Below the pieces are notes generated by a model. The model was not told the origin of the DNA. It made no database searches and was given only the letters and a program-made list of their open reading frames with translations. From contig CAYNOT010000020.1 of the NCBI GenBank assembly GCA_964398945.1, positions 1 to 64,000 of the forward strand: a stretch of 64,000 bases of DNA, given 5' to 3'. The stretch's first letter is position 1. Each line of letters starts with the position of its first letter. Shown here piece by piece: positions 43,050 to 51,515 of the stretch. This DNA is from JBGTGG01 sp964398945. Lineage in GTDB: Bacteria > Bacteroidota > Bacteroidia > Cytophagales > Cyclobacteriaceae. The translations under genes were made by a program, and so were the position numbers.

Positions 43050-44483
43050 CTAGAATTCCGCGCTACCCGGAAACCTCGGAAAAGGTATCACATCGCGAAT
43101 GTTGGTCATGCCGGTTACAAACTGAATCAACCGCTCGAAACCTAACCCAAAACCACTATGGGGTGCAGAGCCAAATTTCCTTAGTTCAAGATACCACCAC
43201 AATTCTTTTTCAGGAAGCCCCATTTCGTTGATGCGCTTTACCAAATTATCATAACGCTCTTCGCGCTGCGAACCACCAATGATTTCCCCAATGCCCGGGA
43301 ACAAAACATCCATTGCAGCAACGGTTTTTCCATCATCGTTTTTGCGCATGTAAAATGCCTTGATGCCCATTGGGTAGTTGTAAAGGATTACGGGCGTTTT
43401 GAAATGCTTCTCTACCAGAAAACGTTCATGTTCTGACTGCAAATCAACGCCCCATTCTTCAATCGGAAACTGGAATTTTTTCTTTTTATTGGGAGCAGAG
43501 TTTTTAAGGATTTCGATTGCTTCTGTATACGTCAACCGTACAAAATCATTTTCGGTCACAAATTTTAAGCGATCCAACAACCCCAATTCGTTACGTTGTT
43601 GCTGGGGTTTTGCCTGCTCTTCCTCGGCTGCACGCTTGTCTAAAAACTCCAGGTCATCCACACAATTATCCAATGCATATTGGCAAAGGTATTTGAGAAA
43701 AGACTCTGCCAGGTTCATGTTGTCCTGGATGTCATAGAAAGCCATCTCAGGCTCTATCATCCAAAACTCAGCCAGGTGGCGGGTCGTATTGGAATTTTCA
43801 GCACGAAAAGTTGGGCCGAATGTATAGGTATCACTTAATGCCATCGCATAGGTTTCTACTTCCAACTGCCCCGAAACGGTGAGGTTGGTTTCCCGCCCAA
43901 AAAAATCTTTTTTGTAGTCGATATGGCCATCTTCAGTCCTTGGTGCCTTGTCAGGATTTATGGTTGTGACCTGGAACATGGCCCCGGCTCCTTCCGCATC
44001 CGAACCTGTAATAATCGGTGTGTGGATGTAAAAAAAACCTTTTTCATTGAAAAATTTGTGCACTGCAAAAGCCATTGCATGGCGTACCCGCATCACTGCT
44101 CCGAAGGTATTCGTCCTTGCCCGCAAGTGGGCTATGTCCCGAAGAAACTCCAGGGAATGCTTTTTGGGTTGAAGTGGATATTTTTCGGGGTCGCTATCGC
44201 CCAAAATTTCCAGTGTTTCAACTTTAATTTCCATGGCTTGTCCTTTGGCAGGGGATGCTTCAAGTTTTCCAATGATGGAGATACACGCTCCAGTGGTCAC
44301 CCGCTTTAAAAGGGCCTCATCTGTTTGTGTAAAATCGACAACGGCCTGAATATTTTTAATGGTAGAACCATCATTCAGCGCAATAAACTGATTATTCCGA
44401 AAGGTCCGTACCCACCCTTTTACCAATACTTGCTGACCTTTGGGCCCGGTCGCTAAAAGTTCTGCTATTTTTATTCGTTCCAT
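43050..44483 (-). CDS. asnS: Asparagine--tRNA ligase
   Basis: 477 aa from the ATG at 44483. OB-fold anticodon-binding domain (about 15-120), then the class II catalytic core: motif 2 region TFGPTFRAENSNTTRHLAEFWMIEPEM in pieces, and motif 3 GFGLGFERLIQFVTG. Discrimination of Asn over Asp is consistent with the PEMAF and HSGFGLG wording typical of AsnRS. It charges tRNA-Asn directly. Divergent from rpoN with under 90 bp between the starts. Confidence 0.95.
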   Translation of the reverse strand: MERIKIAELLATGPKGQQVLVKGWVRTFRNNQFIALNDGSTIKNIQAVVDFTQTDEALLKRVTTGACISIIGKLEASPAKGQAMEIKVETLEILGDSDPEKYPLQPKKHSLEFLRDIAHLRARTNTFGAVMRVRHAMAFAVHKFFNEKGFFYIHTPIITGSDAEGAGAMFQVTTINPDKAPRTEDGHIDYKKDFFGRETNLTVSGQLEVETYAMALSDTYTFGPTFRAENSNTTRHLAEFWMIEPEMAFYDIQDNMNLAESFLKYLCQYALDNCVDDLEFLDKRAAEEEQAKPQQQRNELGLLDRLKFVTENDFVRLTYTEAIEILKNSAPNKKKKFQFPIEEWGVDLQSEHERFLVEKHFKTPVILYNYPMGIKAFYMRKNDDGKTVAAMDVLFPGIGEIIGGSQREERYDNLVKRINEMGLPEKELWWYLELRKFGSAPHSGFGLGFERLIQFVTGMTNIRDVIPFPRFPGSAEF

Positions 44484-44540
44484 ACCACGATAATTGGGTG
44501 GCAAAAAACGACAATTTCGATGGCTTTGTCAAAGTTTTGA

Positions 44541-44548
44541 TAAATTTG
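44541..44548 (+). promoter_or_regulatory. Candidate -7 promoter box for rpoN
   Basis: TAAATTTG matches TAnnTTTG and lies 22 bp before the ATG at 44570, supporting that start over the GTG at 44498. An upstream TTTG (44525-44528) is closer than the usual spacing. Confidence 0.4.
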
Positions 44549-44569
44549 CTGGAACATCAAAAACCATTC

Positions 44570-46012
44570 ATGCAAAAACTCGGGTTAAACCAGTCCTTAC
44601 AACAAAAACTGTCGCCACAGCAAATTCAGTTTATCAAATTGTTGCAGGTTCCTACTGCGGAGTTGGAAGCCCGTGTGGAGGAAGAACTGGAATCCAATCC
44701 TGCACTGGAAGAAGGAGAAGATGAGCGCGATGACGATGATCAGGAGGATACTGAGTATTCCGAAACATCCGGAGGTGAGGAGGAAGTAGACATCAAGGAT
44801 TATCTCCGGGATGACGATTATAAAAGCTTTAAAACTTTTGATGGAAATGATGATGAAGATCGGGAGATGCCGATCCCGATGGTATCTTCCCTGCATGAGC
44901 AATTGATGACCCAGCTTGATTTTCTAGGCCTTAGCGATGAAGACTACGTTATTGGAAAGCAATTGGTGGGCAGTATAGAAAGTGATGGTTATATCCGAAG
45001 GGATTTGGATTCGATCGTGAATGACCTGGCGTTTGCACAAGGTGTGGAAACCAGCCTTGAACAGGTAGAGGGTGTCCTGAAAAGGATCCAAAATTTTGAT
45101 CCTGCAGGAATAGCCGCGCGAAACCTTCAGGAGTGCTTGTTGCTCCAACTGGAGCGAATGGACAATGGCCACGATATTGACGTGGCGGTTGCGAAAAAAA
45201 TCATCACCGAATGTTATGATGAGTTCACGAAGAAGCATTATCAAAAGATACAGAAAAAGCTTGACACGGAAGATGAGGATTTTGTGAAGGATGCGATGGA
45301 GCTGATCATAAAACTCAATCCAAAGCCCGGTAGTGGAAGTGGAGGTGGCTCAGGCCGCAATCATTATATCATTCCCGATTATATTTTGACCAATACCAAT
45401 GGAAAATTGGAGTTGGCGCTAAATAGCCGGAATGCACCGGAATTACGGATCAGCCGTTCCTATAATGAAATGTTTTCCGCTTACGATAAAAGCGACAAGA
45501 AAGACAAGAAACTAAAAGAAGCCGTTTCCTTTGTGAAGCAAAAACTGGACGCTGCAAAATGGTTTATCGATGCAATCAAGCAACGGCAGCATACCTTGCT
45601 GCGAACCATGCGGGCTATTGTTGATTATCAATATGAATTTTTCCAGGAAGGTGATGAAACCAAGCTTCGCCCGATGATTTTAAAAGATATCGCGAGCATT
45701 ATCAACATGGATATTTCAACTGTTTCGCGGGTGGCGAGCAGCAAAGCAATCCAAACGGATTTTGGTATTTACCCATTAAAATATTTTTTCTCAGAAGGGA
45801 TTACAACAGATTCCGGGGAAGAAGTGAGCAGCCGGGAAGTGAAGCAAATTATTAAGGATATTATTGGTGAAGAGGACAAGAAAAAACCACTTTCGGATGA
45901 TAAACTTGAAAAAATATTAAATGGAAAAGGATATAATATCGCGCGGAGAACGGTAGCAAAATACCGCGAGCAACTAAATATTCCTGTAGCCCGGTTGAGA
46001 AAGGAATTGTAG
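44570..46012 (+). CDS. rpoN: RNA polymerase sigma-54 factor
   Basis: 480 aa from ATG 44570. Region I is Q/L-rich (QQKLSPQQIQFIKLLQVP), followed by an acidic region II (EEGEDERDDDDQEDTEYSE), core-binding region III and a C-terminal helix-turn-helix with STVSRVASSKAIQTDFGIYP. The RpoN box ARRTVAKYRE near residues 458-467 contacts the -24 element. A glycine-serine spacer (GSGSGGGSGRN) in the middle is unusual but lies in a linker. A sigma-54-dependent NtrC-type regulator is 14 kb away in the same window. The next gene starts inside its stop codon. Confidence 0.96.
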   Translation: MQKLGLNQSLQQKLSPQQIQFIKLLQVPTAELEARVEEELESNPALEEGEDERDDDDQEDTEYSETSGGEEEVDIKDYLRDDDYKSFKTFDGNDDEDREMPIPMVSSLHEQLMTQLDFLGLSDEDYVIGKQLVGSIESDGYIRRDLDSIVNDLAFAQGVETSLEQVEGVLKRIQNFDPAGIAARNLQECLLLQLERMDNGHDIDVAVAKKIITECYDEFTKKHYQKIQKKLDTEDEDFVKDAMELIIKLNPKPGSGSGGGSGRNHYIIPDYILTNTNGKLELALNSRNAPELRISRSYNEMFSAYDKSDKKDKKLKEAVSFVKQKLDAAKWFIDAIKQRQHTLLRTMRAIVDYQYEFFQEGDETKLRPMILKDIASIINMDISTVSRVASSKAIQTDFGIYPLKYFFSEGITTDSGEEVSSREVKQIIKDIIGEEDKKKPLSDDKLEKILNGKGYNIARRTVAKYREQLNIPVARLRKEL

Positions 46013-46635
46013 TGGATATAGCAGCACGAATCATTTCTGTACTTTTTCATCCACTCTTGATGGCCACCTATCTGGTGCTTATCCTTTTTGGTTTTTTTCC
46101 GATCGCTGTTTTTCCACTGAGTACAAACTCCTTTCGCGGATTTGCATTGTTAATCTTTATCAGCACGTTTGTTTTTCCTGTACTGAATATTCTTTTTTTC
46201 AAACTTTTCGGTTCTATTCAATCACTGAGTATGCCAACCCGTGAAGAACGTGTGATTCCGTTTGTGTTCATTGCCATCCTTTACGGGGTTATTACCTATT
46301 TATTCTATTCAAAATTCCGCGTTGGTTTCGCTGACAGTATTTTCAAATTACTCGTTATTATCAACCTGCTTGTAATTGCTTCTGCACTGATTACTTTTTT
46401 TTATAAAGTAAGTGTTCATAGTTTGGGTATCTGGGGGCTTGTGGGAATTTTGATCCCGTTCAACCGCATGACCGAGAATGCGGAATTATTATACCCAACC
46501 CTGGTACTTATTGTGATTGCCGGCCTGGTCATGTCCGCCAGGCTCCAGTTGCAGGCCCATCGGCCGCGTGAAATTTTAGTGGGTGCAGTGGCTGGCTTTA
46601 GTACCAGTTTTATTGCTACTGTTTATTTGTATTAA
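46012..46635 (+). CDS. Conserved integral membrane protein, hypothetical
   Basis: A 207-aa, six-helix membrane protein starting at a GTG that overlaps the rpoN TAG by one base, so translation is coupled. It carries MPTREERVIPF between helices 2 and 3 and a C-terminal SARLQLQAHRPREILVGAVAGF, which loosely recalls the last motif of PAP2-type phosphatases (S-R-x-x-x-x-x-H) but lacks the first motif. Proteins of this shape are common in Bacteroidota. No function is established. Confidence 0.75.
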   Translation: MDIAARIISVLFHPLLMATYLVLILFGFFPIAVFPLSTNSFRGFALLIFISTFVFPVLNILFFKLFGSIQSLSMPTREERVIPFVFIAILYGVITYLFYSKFRVGFADSIFKLLVIINLLVIASALITFFYKVSVHSLGIWGLVGILIPFNRMTENAELLYPTLVLIVIAGLVMSARLQLQAHRPREILVGAVAGFSTSFIATVYLY

Positions 46636-46649
46636 AAACCTTTCAGATT

Positions 46650-47429
46650 ATGTATAAGTATTTGACCTACGGTTTGTCGAACGGTGTAGCCACACTAAAA
46701 CTAAATCGTCCGGAAGTTTACAACGCACTCAATGATGAAATCACCTACGAGTTGCAAGATGCGCTGAAGGTAGTAGCGAAAGATGACCAGGTGCGTGTTC
46801 TTGTTTTGACAGGGGAGGGGAAAGCATTTTGCTCAGGCCAGGATTTGAAGGCAGCCTCTGGCCAGGAAAAGCGGTCATTTATGGAGTCACTTTACAAAAG
46901 GTATAATCCGATTATCCGTGCGATGCGAACCTTGCCAAAACCAATTGTTGGCCGAATAAACGGGGTTGCGGCAGGAGCGGGGTGTTCATTGGCACTGGCG
47001 TGCGATATTATTGTAGCTTCCACCGAGGCCACGCTGATTGAAGTATTTATCAATATCGGGCTCGTGCCTGATTCGGGTTCGTCTTATTTTATGCCAAGGT
47101 TGGTGGGCATGGCAAAAGCTTTTGAATTGTGCTCGATGGGAAACCGCGTAAAAGCAGAAGAAGCGTTGGCGCTAGGGCTAATCAATAAAGTGGCAGCACC
47201 TGATCAATTGGACGAAGTTGTTGCTCAGTACACAGATTATTTTGCAAATGCGCCTACGCGTTCAATCGGTCTGATCAAAAAGATGTTGCAGAAATCCACC
47301 ACTTCAACGTTGGATGAAATGCTCGACTACGAAGCCTATTGCCAGGAAATAGCCGGCACTTCTGTTGATTATAAAGAAGGCGTTCAGGCTTTCCTTGAAA
47401 AAAGAAAACCTGATTTTAAAGGGAAATAA
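46650..47429 (+). CDS. Enoyl-CoA hydratase/isomerase family protein (PaaG-like)
   Basis: A 259-aa crotonase-fold enzyme. The acyl-CoA oxyanion hole segments are GEGKAFCSGQDLKAASG and NGVAAGAGCSLALACDI, and the catalytic region is INIGLVPDSGSSYFMPRLVG with an aspartate rather than the hydratase glutamate pair, which favours isomerase/PaaG (ring-1,2-epoxyphenylacetyl-CoA isomerase) type chemistry. No other phenylacetate genes are nearby, so the substrate is uncertain. It ends 110 bp before a three-hairpin structure. Confidence 0.82.
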   Translation: MYKYLTYGLSNGVATLKLNRPEVYNALNDEITYELQDALKVVAKDDQVRVLVLTGEGKAFCSGQDLKAASGQEKRSFMESLYKRYNPIIRAMRTLPKPIVGRINGVAAGAGCSLALACDIIVASTEATLIEVFINIGLVPDSGSSYFMPRLVGMAKAFELCSMGNRVKAEEALALGLINKVAAPDQLDEVVAQYTDYFANAPTRSIGLIKKMLQKSTTSTLDEMLDYEAYCQEIAGTSVDYKEGVQAFLEKRKPDFKGK

Positions 47430-47771
47430 TTTTAGATAATGATAGTCCGCAAAAGATACCTAACAGCCAAAGATCATCACATCCAATAATTTGGTTATTT
47501 CAAAGTACATATTTCGATTCCTATCGCTGGAATCTGCTTATTGCGCGGAAATGTTTTGTATCAGATATTTCAAATGTGTAGGCCGCGCAAAAAATACAAT
47601 AGGTGGCCCCGCCAACTGGCGGGGCCACCTATTGTATTTTTTGATGTGCGACTGCTAACCCATTGTAACATGCCAACTATGCAGCGCACATCACCTGTAC
47701 AATACTTTAGAACGAAAGTACCGGACATTAAAAGAGTATTCTTTTAAATTTTAATGAGGGGTATGATTAAT
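47430..47771. other. Structured intergenic region with three abutting stem-loops
   Basis: No gene is seen. Three hairpins follow one another almost without spacing. Hairpin 1: TTGCGCGG (47541-47548) with CCGCGCAA (47583-47590). Hairpin 2: two 26-bp perfect arms (47588-47613 and 47618-47643) around an AACT loop, with GGTGGCCCCGCC at its core and A/T tracts at its feet. Hairpin 3: GATGTGCGACTGC (47643-47655) with GCAGCGCACATC (47681-47692), one base unpaired. Hairpin 2 alone could end transcription in both directions. Confidence 0.75.
47588..47643. terminator. Perfect 26-bp hairpin, likely bidirectional terminator
   Basis: Arms 47588-47613 and 47618-47643 are exact complements with a four-base loop. 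The feet are an A6 tract on the left and a T6 tract on the right, so the stem reads as a terminator from both strands. It lies between two convergent genes. Confidence 0.7.
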
Positions 47772-48494
47772 TTAGAATGCCCCCAGGGATATACCAAACA
47801 CAATGTTGGTCATATCGGTTTGCTGTGGGCCAAGGTCTTTTTTGAATTTCGTGGAAAGGTCGTAGTACCCAAAAGCTTTAAAATTACCTACACCCACTTT
47901 TAATGAAATTCCGTAACGGATTGGGTTCAGATTGTAGTTCTGCTTGTCTTTTAGTTTTTTGGTTTCACCATCTTCGCGGTATTTGAACTTCAAATGGGAT
48001 CCGGTCAAGACGCCAAACCTTCCACCTATCGATACATTAAAGCTCCTATTGGGATCGTCCGGGTTAAGGGTAAATCTAAAATCCAACGGAACGTCCAGAT
48101 AATTCATGATCACCATGGATTTTTTGGTGTTGGCAAAAGGGCTAGGCACTATTTCTACTTCATCAGAATTATCTGCATAAGCAAGCGTATGGTTGTTTTT
48201 AAACTTGTAACGCTCCATGCCAAAGCCTATTCCCGGATGAAAACTAAAGTTGGTCTGTGCGATCCTGAAATCACCCTGGTAATAAATATTGACAGTCCTG
48301 TTGCCAAAAAAAGCGGTTTCAAAGAGGGTGTCCGGTTTGTTTATGGCCTGATTAAATCCAAACTCAACGGAGAATGTTCCCGGGATATCGGGCCTGCCAC
48401 GCTTGGAGGGCTTTTGGGTGGTGCCTTCTGTTTGTGCCAATGTTGAGAGGGAAATAATAGCGAACCCAATAAATAGGGACAGTTTTTTAATCAT
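47772..48494 (-). CDS. Outer-membrane beta-barrel protein (PorT-like)
   Basis: 240 aa from the ATG at 48494, which gives a clear signal peptide MIKKLSLFIGFAIISLSTLAQ; in-frame upstream codons lack signal character. The mature protein has alternating hydrophobic beta-strand patterns (FSVEFGFNQAI, FSFHPGIGFGMERY, MNYLDVPLDFRFTL, FNVSIGGRFGVLTG) and ends with NIVFGISLGAF, the aromatic C-terminus of outer-membrane barrels. The YLDVPLDFRF strand is typical of the PorT-family barrel. Function is unknown. Confidence 0.82.
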   Translation of the reverse strand: MIKKLSLFIGFAIISLSTLAQTEGTTQKPSKRGRPDIPGTFSVEFGFNQAINKPDTLFETAFFGNRTVNIYYQGDFRIAQTNFSFHPGIGFGMERYKFKNNHTLAYADNSDEVEIVPSPFANTKKSMVIMNYLDVPLDFRFTLNPDDPNRSFNVSIGGRFGVLTGSHLKFKYREDGETKKLKDKQNYNLNPIRYGISLKVGVGNFKAFGYYDLSTKFKKDLGPQQTDMTNIVFGISLGAF

Positions 48495-48561
48495 TTGTAG
48501 ATAGCTCATAAATTTGAAGTCCCAAAAATAGGTTTTTTGTTCGCAGGGGCAAACGAAATCT

Positions 48562-48591
48562 TTTGTTGAGTTAATTAATTCTTTACATTTG
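48562..48591 (+). promoter_or_regulatory. Candidate promoter of tRNA-Arg
   Basis: TTTG (48562-48565) and TACATTTG (48584-48591) match the Bacteroidota -33 and -7 elements with 18 nt between them, close to the usual spacing. The tRNA begins 29 bp downstream. Confidence 0.55.
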
Positions 48592-48619
48592 CAGTCCAAA
48601 ATTCAGCCGTCTTGGCAAT

Positions 48620-48693
48620 GGGCCTGTAGCTTAACTGAATAAAGCACCTGACTACGGATCAGGAGAGTCGGGGTTTGAATCCCTGCAGGCTCA
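48620..48693 (+). tRNA. tRNA-Arg (anticodon ACG)
   Basis: 74 nt with all four arms. Acceptor GGGCCTG (48620-48626) pairs with CAGGCTC (48686-48692), discriminator A, CCA not encoded. The anticodon stem CCTGA/TCAGG encloses the loop CTACGGA, anticodon ACG at 48654-48656, which after inosine modification reads CGU, CGC and CGA. The T arm has GGTTTGAATCC. A hairpin terminator follows within 10 bp. Confidence 0.96.
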
Positions 48694-48699
48694 CACCCT

Positions 48700-48731
48700 A
48701 AAGGTAGTTACAACGCGTAACTACCTTTTTT
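48700..48731 (+). terminator. Terminator of tRNA-Arg
   Basis: AAAGGTAGTTAC and GTAACTACCTTT form a 12-bp perfect stem around AACGC, followed by further T residues. It directly follows the tRNA. Confidence 0.85.
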
Positions 48732-48952
48732 ATTCCCCACCAGCCACTTATTAAACTTATTAAAGTAGTAGACTGACCAAAACCCCGAAAAGTTTTAGCA
48801 TTTTTTCTTTTCATCCGGATTTTTTTCACACCAAAATTGGATTATAAATTTTAAATTGAAATTGCTTAGAAATATATACTGATGATAACCGCTGGCCTGC
48901 AATCGATTTGATAGTTGGCAGACGATTTCATTGAATCACTAAAAACAACTGT

Positions 48953-49693
48953 ATGAAAAAATTGATGTTCTCGATCCTGACGTTGGCATTTTGTATTTCC
49001 GTTAATGCCCTTGCACAAAAAATCAACCTACGGGAAGACCGGGTAAAATTGGATGGCCGCCTGAGCAACGCATGGGCCGGTAATCTGGTGGGGGATGTAA
49101 ATTTCGCGAAGAAGGTTTTTACGGATTATATGAAGGATAATTTTGATGTGAAACTCAAAAAGAATGGAAAAGAGGAATTGAGTGCGAAGGAGGTAGTGAT
49201 GGCGAGCATCTCTCCAAAATCAGGGGATTTAGTAGGGCGTTTTTATGAAGATGGATCCGGTCAACCGAAATTTGCAATTGGCTTTTTACTGGGATACGAA
49301 ATTTCACTGAATAGCACTGAGCACAGCAGCGAAATGAAAAAACTGGAGGAAGCTGTAAAAGGTTTCCTGACCACTTATGTGTCCAAATACTATACAGATT
49401 TGATTGAGGATGACATGAAGAAATTGAAAGGGTTGAATAGTGATTTGAGCAGCAATGAAAAGGAAATCAGCAAGCTTACAAAGAAAATCGAATCCAATGA
49501 GAAGGATATCCTTGATCCTAAAAAGGCGGACAAAGTTATGGGATTGAAGAATGATAATATTCACAATAAATCAAGGATAGAATCGCTAACGGCCGTGAAT
49601 GCAAACCTAACTGTGGAAATCAACCGTTTGGATGAAGTGTTGAAGAAAAACCGGATGGAGAAAACATCCCTTGAAACTGAACTGAAAAGTTGA
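48953..49693 (+). CDS. Secreted coiled-coil protein, hypothetical
   Basis: A 246-aa protein. Signal peptide MKKLMFSILTLAFCISVNALAQ, then an alpha/beta-looking domain to about residue 125 (VFTDYMKDNFDVKLKKNGKE, GYEISLN), then a long coiled coil (residues 125-246: DDMKKLKGLNSDLSSNEKE, then heptads of L/I/E/K). No catalytic motif seen. Periplasmic location is inferred from the signal peptide. Function is unknown. Confidence 0.75.
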   Translation: MKKLMFSILTLAFCISVNALAQKINLREDRVKLDGRLSNAWAGNLVGDVNFAKKVFTDYMKDNFDVKLKKNGKEELSAKEVVMASISPKSGDLVGRFYEDGSGQPKFAIGFLLGYEISLNSTEHSSEMKKLEEAVKGFLTTYVSKYYTDLIEDDMKKLKGLNSDLSSNEKEISKLTKKIESNEKDILDPKKADKVMGLKNDNIHNKSRIESLTAVNANLTVEINRLDEVLKKNRMEKTSLETELKS

Positions 49694-49702
49694 TGAATGG
49701 TA

Positions 49703-49752
49703 TCGGATTTCTGATCCCGAAACAGGAACCCTATCCCAAATCAGAAATCCGA
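49703..49752. terminator. Hairpin between convergent genes
   Basis: TCGGATTTCTGAT and ATCAGAAATCCGA form a 13-bp perfect stem around a 24-nt loop. It lies between the secreted protein gene and the convergent TonB gene. It lacks a strong T-run. Confidence 0.55.
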
Positions 49753-49759
49753 AAAACTA

Positions 49760-50434
49760 TTATCGCAACGTAAATTGAACAGGCAAAGTCATTCGAACAT
49801 TTACAGGAATGCCACGCTGTTTCCCTGCTTCCCATTTTGTTAGTGAAATCACACGAAGTGCTTCTTCATCACAGCCATATCCTATTCCTTTGGTAACGCG
49901 TAAGTTGGACGGCTCCCCTTTTTTATTGATGATAAATTCAACGAACACTTTTCCGTACGCATTGTTTCTGATGGCCGGCTTTGGATATTTGATTTCTTTG
50001 GACAAGAATTTATAAAGGCCATCATATCCATCCTTTGGTACCGGCATTTTTTCAACCACGAAAAAAGTTGAATCCGGGTTTTCAGGTGGAGGAGAAAATT
50101 CAAAAGTGGCCACAGGAACATCAACGGGCAGCGATGGCATTTCAAAACCGGGTTCTTCTATGAGCGTTTCTGTAGCTTCAATGGGATTGGGCAAGGTTTG
50201 TTTCTCTTTAACCGCAGTCGGCTTGGTTGGTGTTGTGTAGTTGATCTCGGTAACGGGTGGATACAATTGATCATCAATTACACCATCATTTTGTGTTCTT
50301 GGTTCGGGTTTTGCGATCTGTCGTTTCCATTGAAACGCAGAAAGTACTAGCAGCAGGCTAACGCACAAGCTAAAGAAAAATGTCATTCGTGATTTCTTGT
50401 GTACATCATACTTGGGATTTTTCTTCGGTTCCAT
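49760..50434 (-). CDS. TonB-family energy-transducing protein
   Basis: 224 aa from the ATG at 50434. N-terminal membrane anchor (TFFFSLCVSLLLVLSAF, about residues 18-36), a proline-rich periplasmic linker (PEPRTQ, PPVTEIN, EPGFEMPSLPV, PPPENPDS), and a C-terminal TonB domain: IKYPKPAIRNNAYGKVFVEF, GCDEEALRVISL and MTLPVQFTLR. It passes proton-motive-force energy to outer-membrane receptors or acts with a sigma/anti-sigma set. It is the last gene of the ECF sigma operon. Confidence 0.9.
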   Translation of the reverse strand: MEPKKNPKYDVHKKSRMTFFFSLCVSLLLVLSAFQWKRQIAKPEPRTQNDGVIDDQLYPPVTEINYTTPTKPTAVKEKQTLPNPIEATETLIEEPGFEMPSLPVDVPVATFEFSPPPENPDSTFFVVEKMPVPKDGYDGLYKFLSKEIKYPKPAIRNNAYGKVFVEFIINKKGEPSNLRVTKGIGYGCDEEALRVISLTKWEAGKQRGIPVNVRMTLPVQFTLR

Positions 50435-50482
50435 AGGTGAAATGTTTTGGTACACTTTCCTAATACCGACCAGGCATGCAAG

Positions 50483-50752
50483 TCACAACGTGCGTATGTT
50501 ATTTTTTGATGCCAAAGAAATTTCTGTATGGCTTGTGGGTTTCTTTAAATCTTGTTTCTGCTCCCAACGGAAAACCATAAACAAGATGATCCCTATAAAA
50601 AGTATGAGCAGGAAATAGATAAAGACTTTCGTGAGCCTTTTTATTTTTTGGGTTTGTTCATGACGAGACATAAGTTCCCCATAGTTTCGATAATGATCGA
50701 TTCTGCGCGAACTTATTTTGTTCCTTCTTAGCCGAATTTCATTCCTTCCCAT
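50483..50752 (-). CDS. Small single-pass membrane protein, hypothetical
   Basis: An 89-aa protein with one hydrophobic helix (VFIYFLLILFIGIILFMVF, about residues 43-61) and a basic N-terminal half (MGRNEIRLRRNKISSRRIDH). It overlaps the sigma gene by 14 bases and precedes the TonB gene by 49 bp. By position it could be a membrane partner of the sigma factor, but it lacks a recognised anti-sigma motif. Function unknown. Confidence 0.65.
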   Translation of the reverse strand: MGRNEIRLRRNKISSRRIDHYRNYGELMSRHEQTQKIKRLTKVFIYFLLILFIGIILFMVFRWEQKQDLKKPTSHTEISLASKNNIRTL

Positions 50753-51305
50753 CGTATTTTATTCTAAGGTTGAAACGCTGACGCAAACGGTCCAATGCCC
50801 TGTAAGTTCTCATTTTAGCACCACTTTCTGAAATCTCGAGTATAAACGCAATTTCCTTAAAGTCTTTGTCTTCAAAAAACCGAAGTTCCAATACTTTTAA
50901 CATCTCGGTCGGCAATTCTTTTAGATAGGTTACCAGTTTTTGTATCAGTTCCTCATCCAGATCATCTTCGCCCCGTTGGATGAGTTTTTTCATTTGCACT
51001 TCTTCAATACTAAACACATTCGTCCTTTTCTTTTTCCGATAGTGTTTGTTTACTTCATTGCTGGCAATGCGGTAAAACCATGCAGAAACCGGTACACCTC
51101 GAAATTCGAATTTGGAAGCATTGTTTAGTGCAATCAAAAAAGTTTGGGAGGTGAGGTCACCTGTCAACGCTTCGTCATCGGTTTGACGAAAAATGAAATT
51201 GAAAATCCGCTCAAAATACTTTTCATAGAGTTCGCCAAACGCCATCGGGTGGGTGCGTGATCGCTTAAGAATTTCGTATTCATCCCGGATTTCAGCCTCG
51301 GTCAT
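50739..51305 (-). CDS. ECF-type sigma-70 family RNA polymerase sigma factor
   Basis: A 188-aa sigma factor with regions 2 and 4 only. Region 2 includes YEKYFERIFNFIFRQTDDEA and LTSQTFLIALNNASKF. Region 4 has LPTEMLKVLELRFFEDKDFK and EIAFILEISESGAKMRTYRA. No region 3 or anti-sigma fusion. It leads an operon with a small membrane protein and a TonB protein, an arrangement seen for envelope-sensing ECF sigma systems. Divergent from the propeller histidine kinase. Confidence 0.9.
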   Translation of the reverse strand: MTEAEIRDEYEILKRSRTHPMAFGELYEKYFERIFNFIFRQTDDEALTGDLTSQTFLIALNNASKFEFRGVPVSAWFYRIASNEVNKHYRKKKRTNVFSIEEVQMKKLIQRGEDDLDEELIQKLVTYLKELPTEMLKVLELRFFEDKDFKEIAFILEISESGAKMRTYRALDRLRQRFNLRIKYDGKE

Positions 51306-51515
51306 TGGCTTAAGTTTTCGTTAATAATCCGAATGATTTCCCAAAGTCACAACAATTAACGCTGAATGGGGTATGATTTCGCAAAAACCCTTATACTATA
51401 TTGGACAATAATTCGAAATTCAAACCTAAACTAAAATACTGCTAATAGTGGTGATGTCCTATTTGAGGGTATTCATTAATTTTGTGTGCTCATCTAAATT
51501 TCTATCCGGGTACAC

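Noticed and set aside
48660..48760. tRNA 3' end as integration site (attL/attR) for an element
   Set aside because: No direct repeat of the tRNA 3' end and no integrase were seen nearby.
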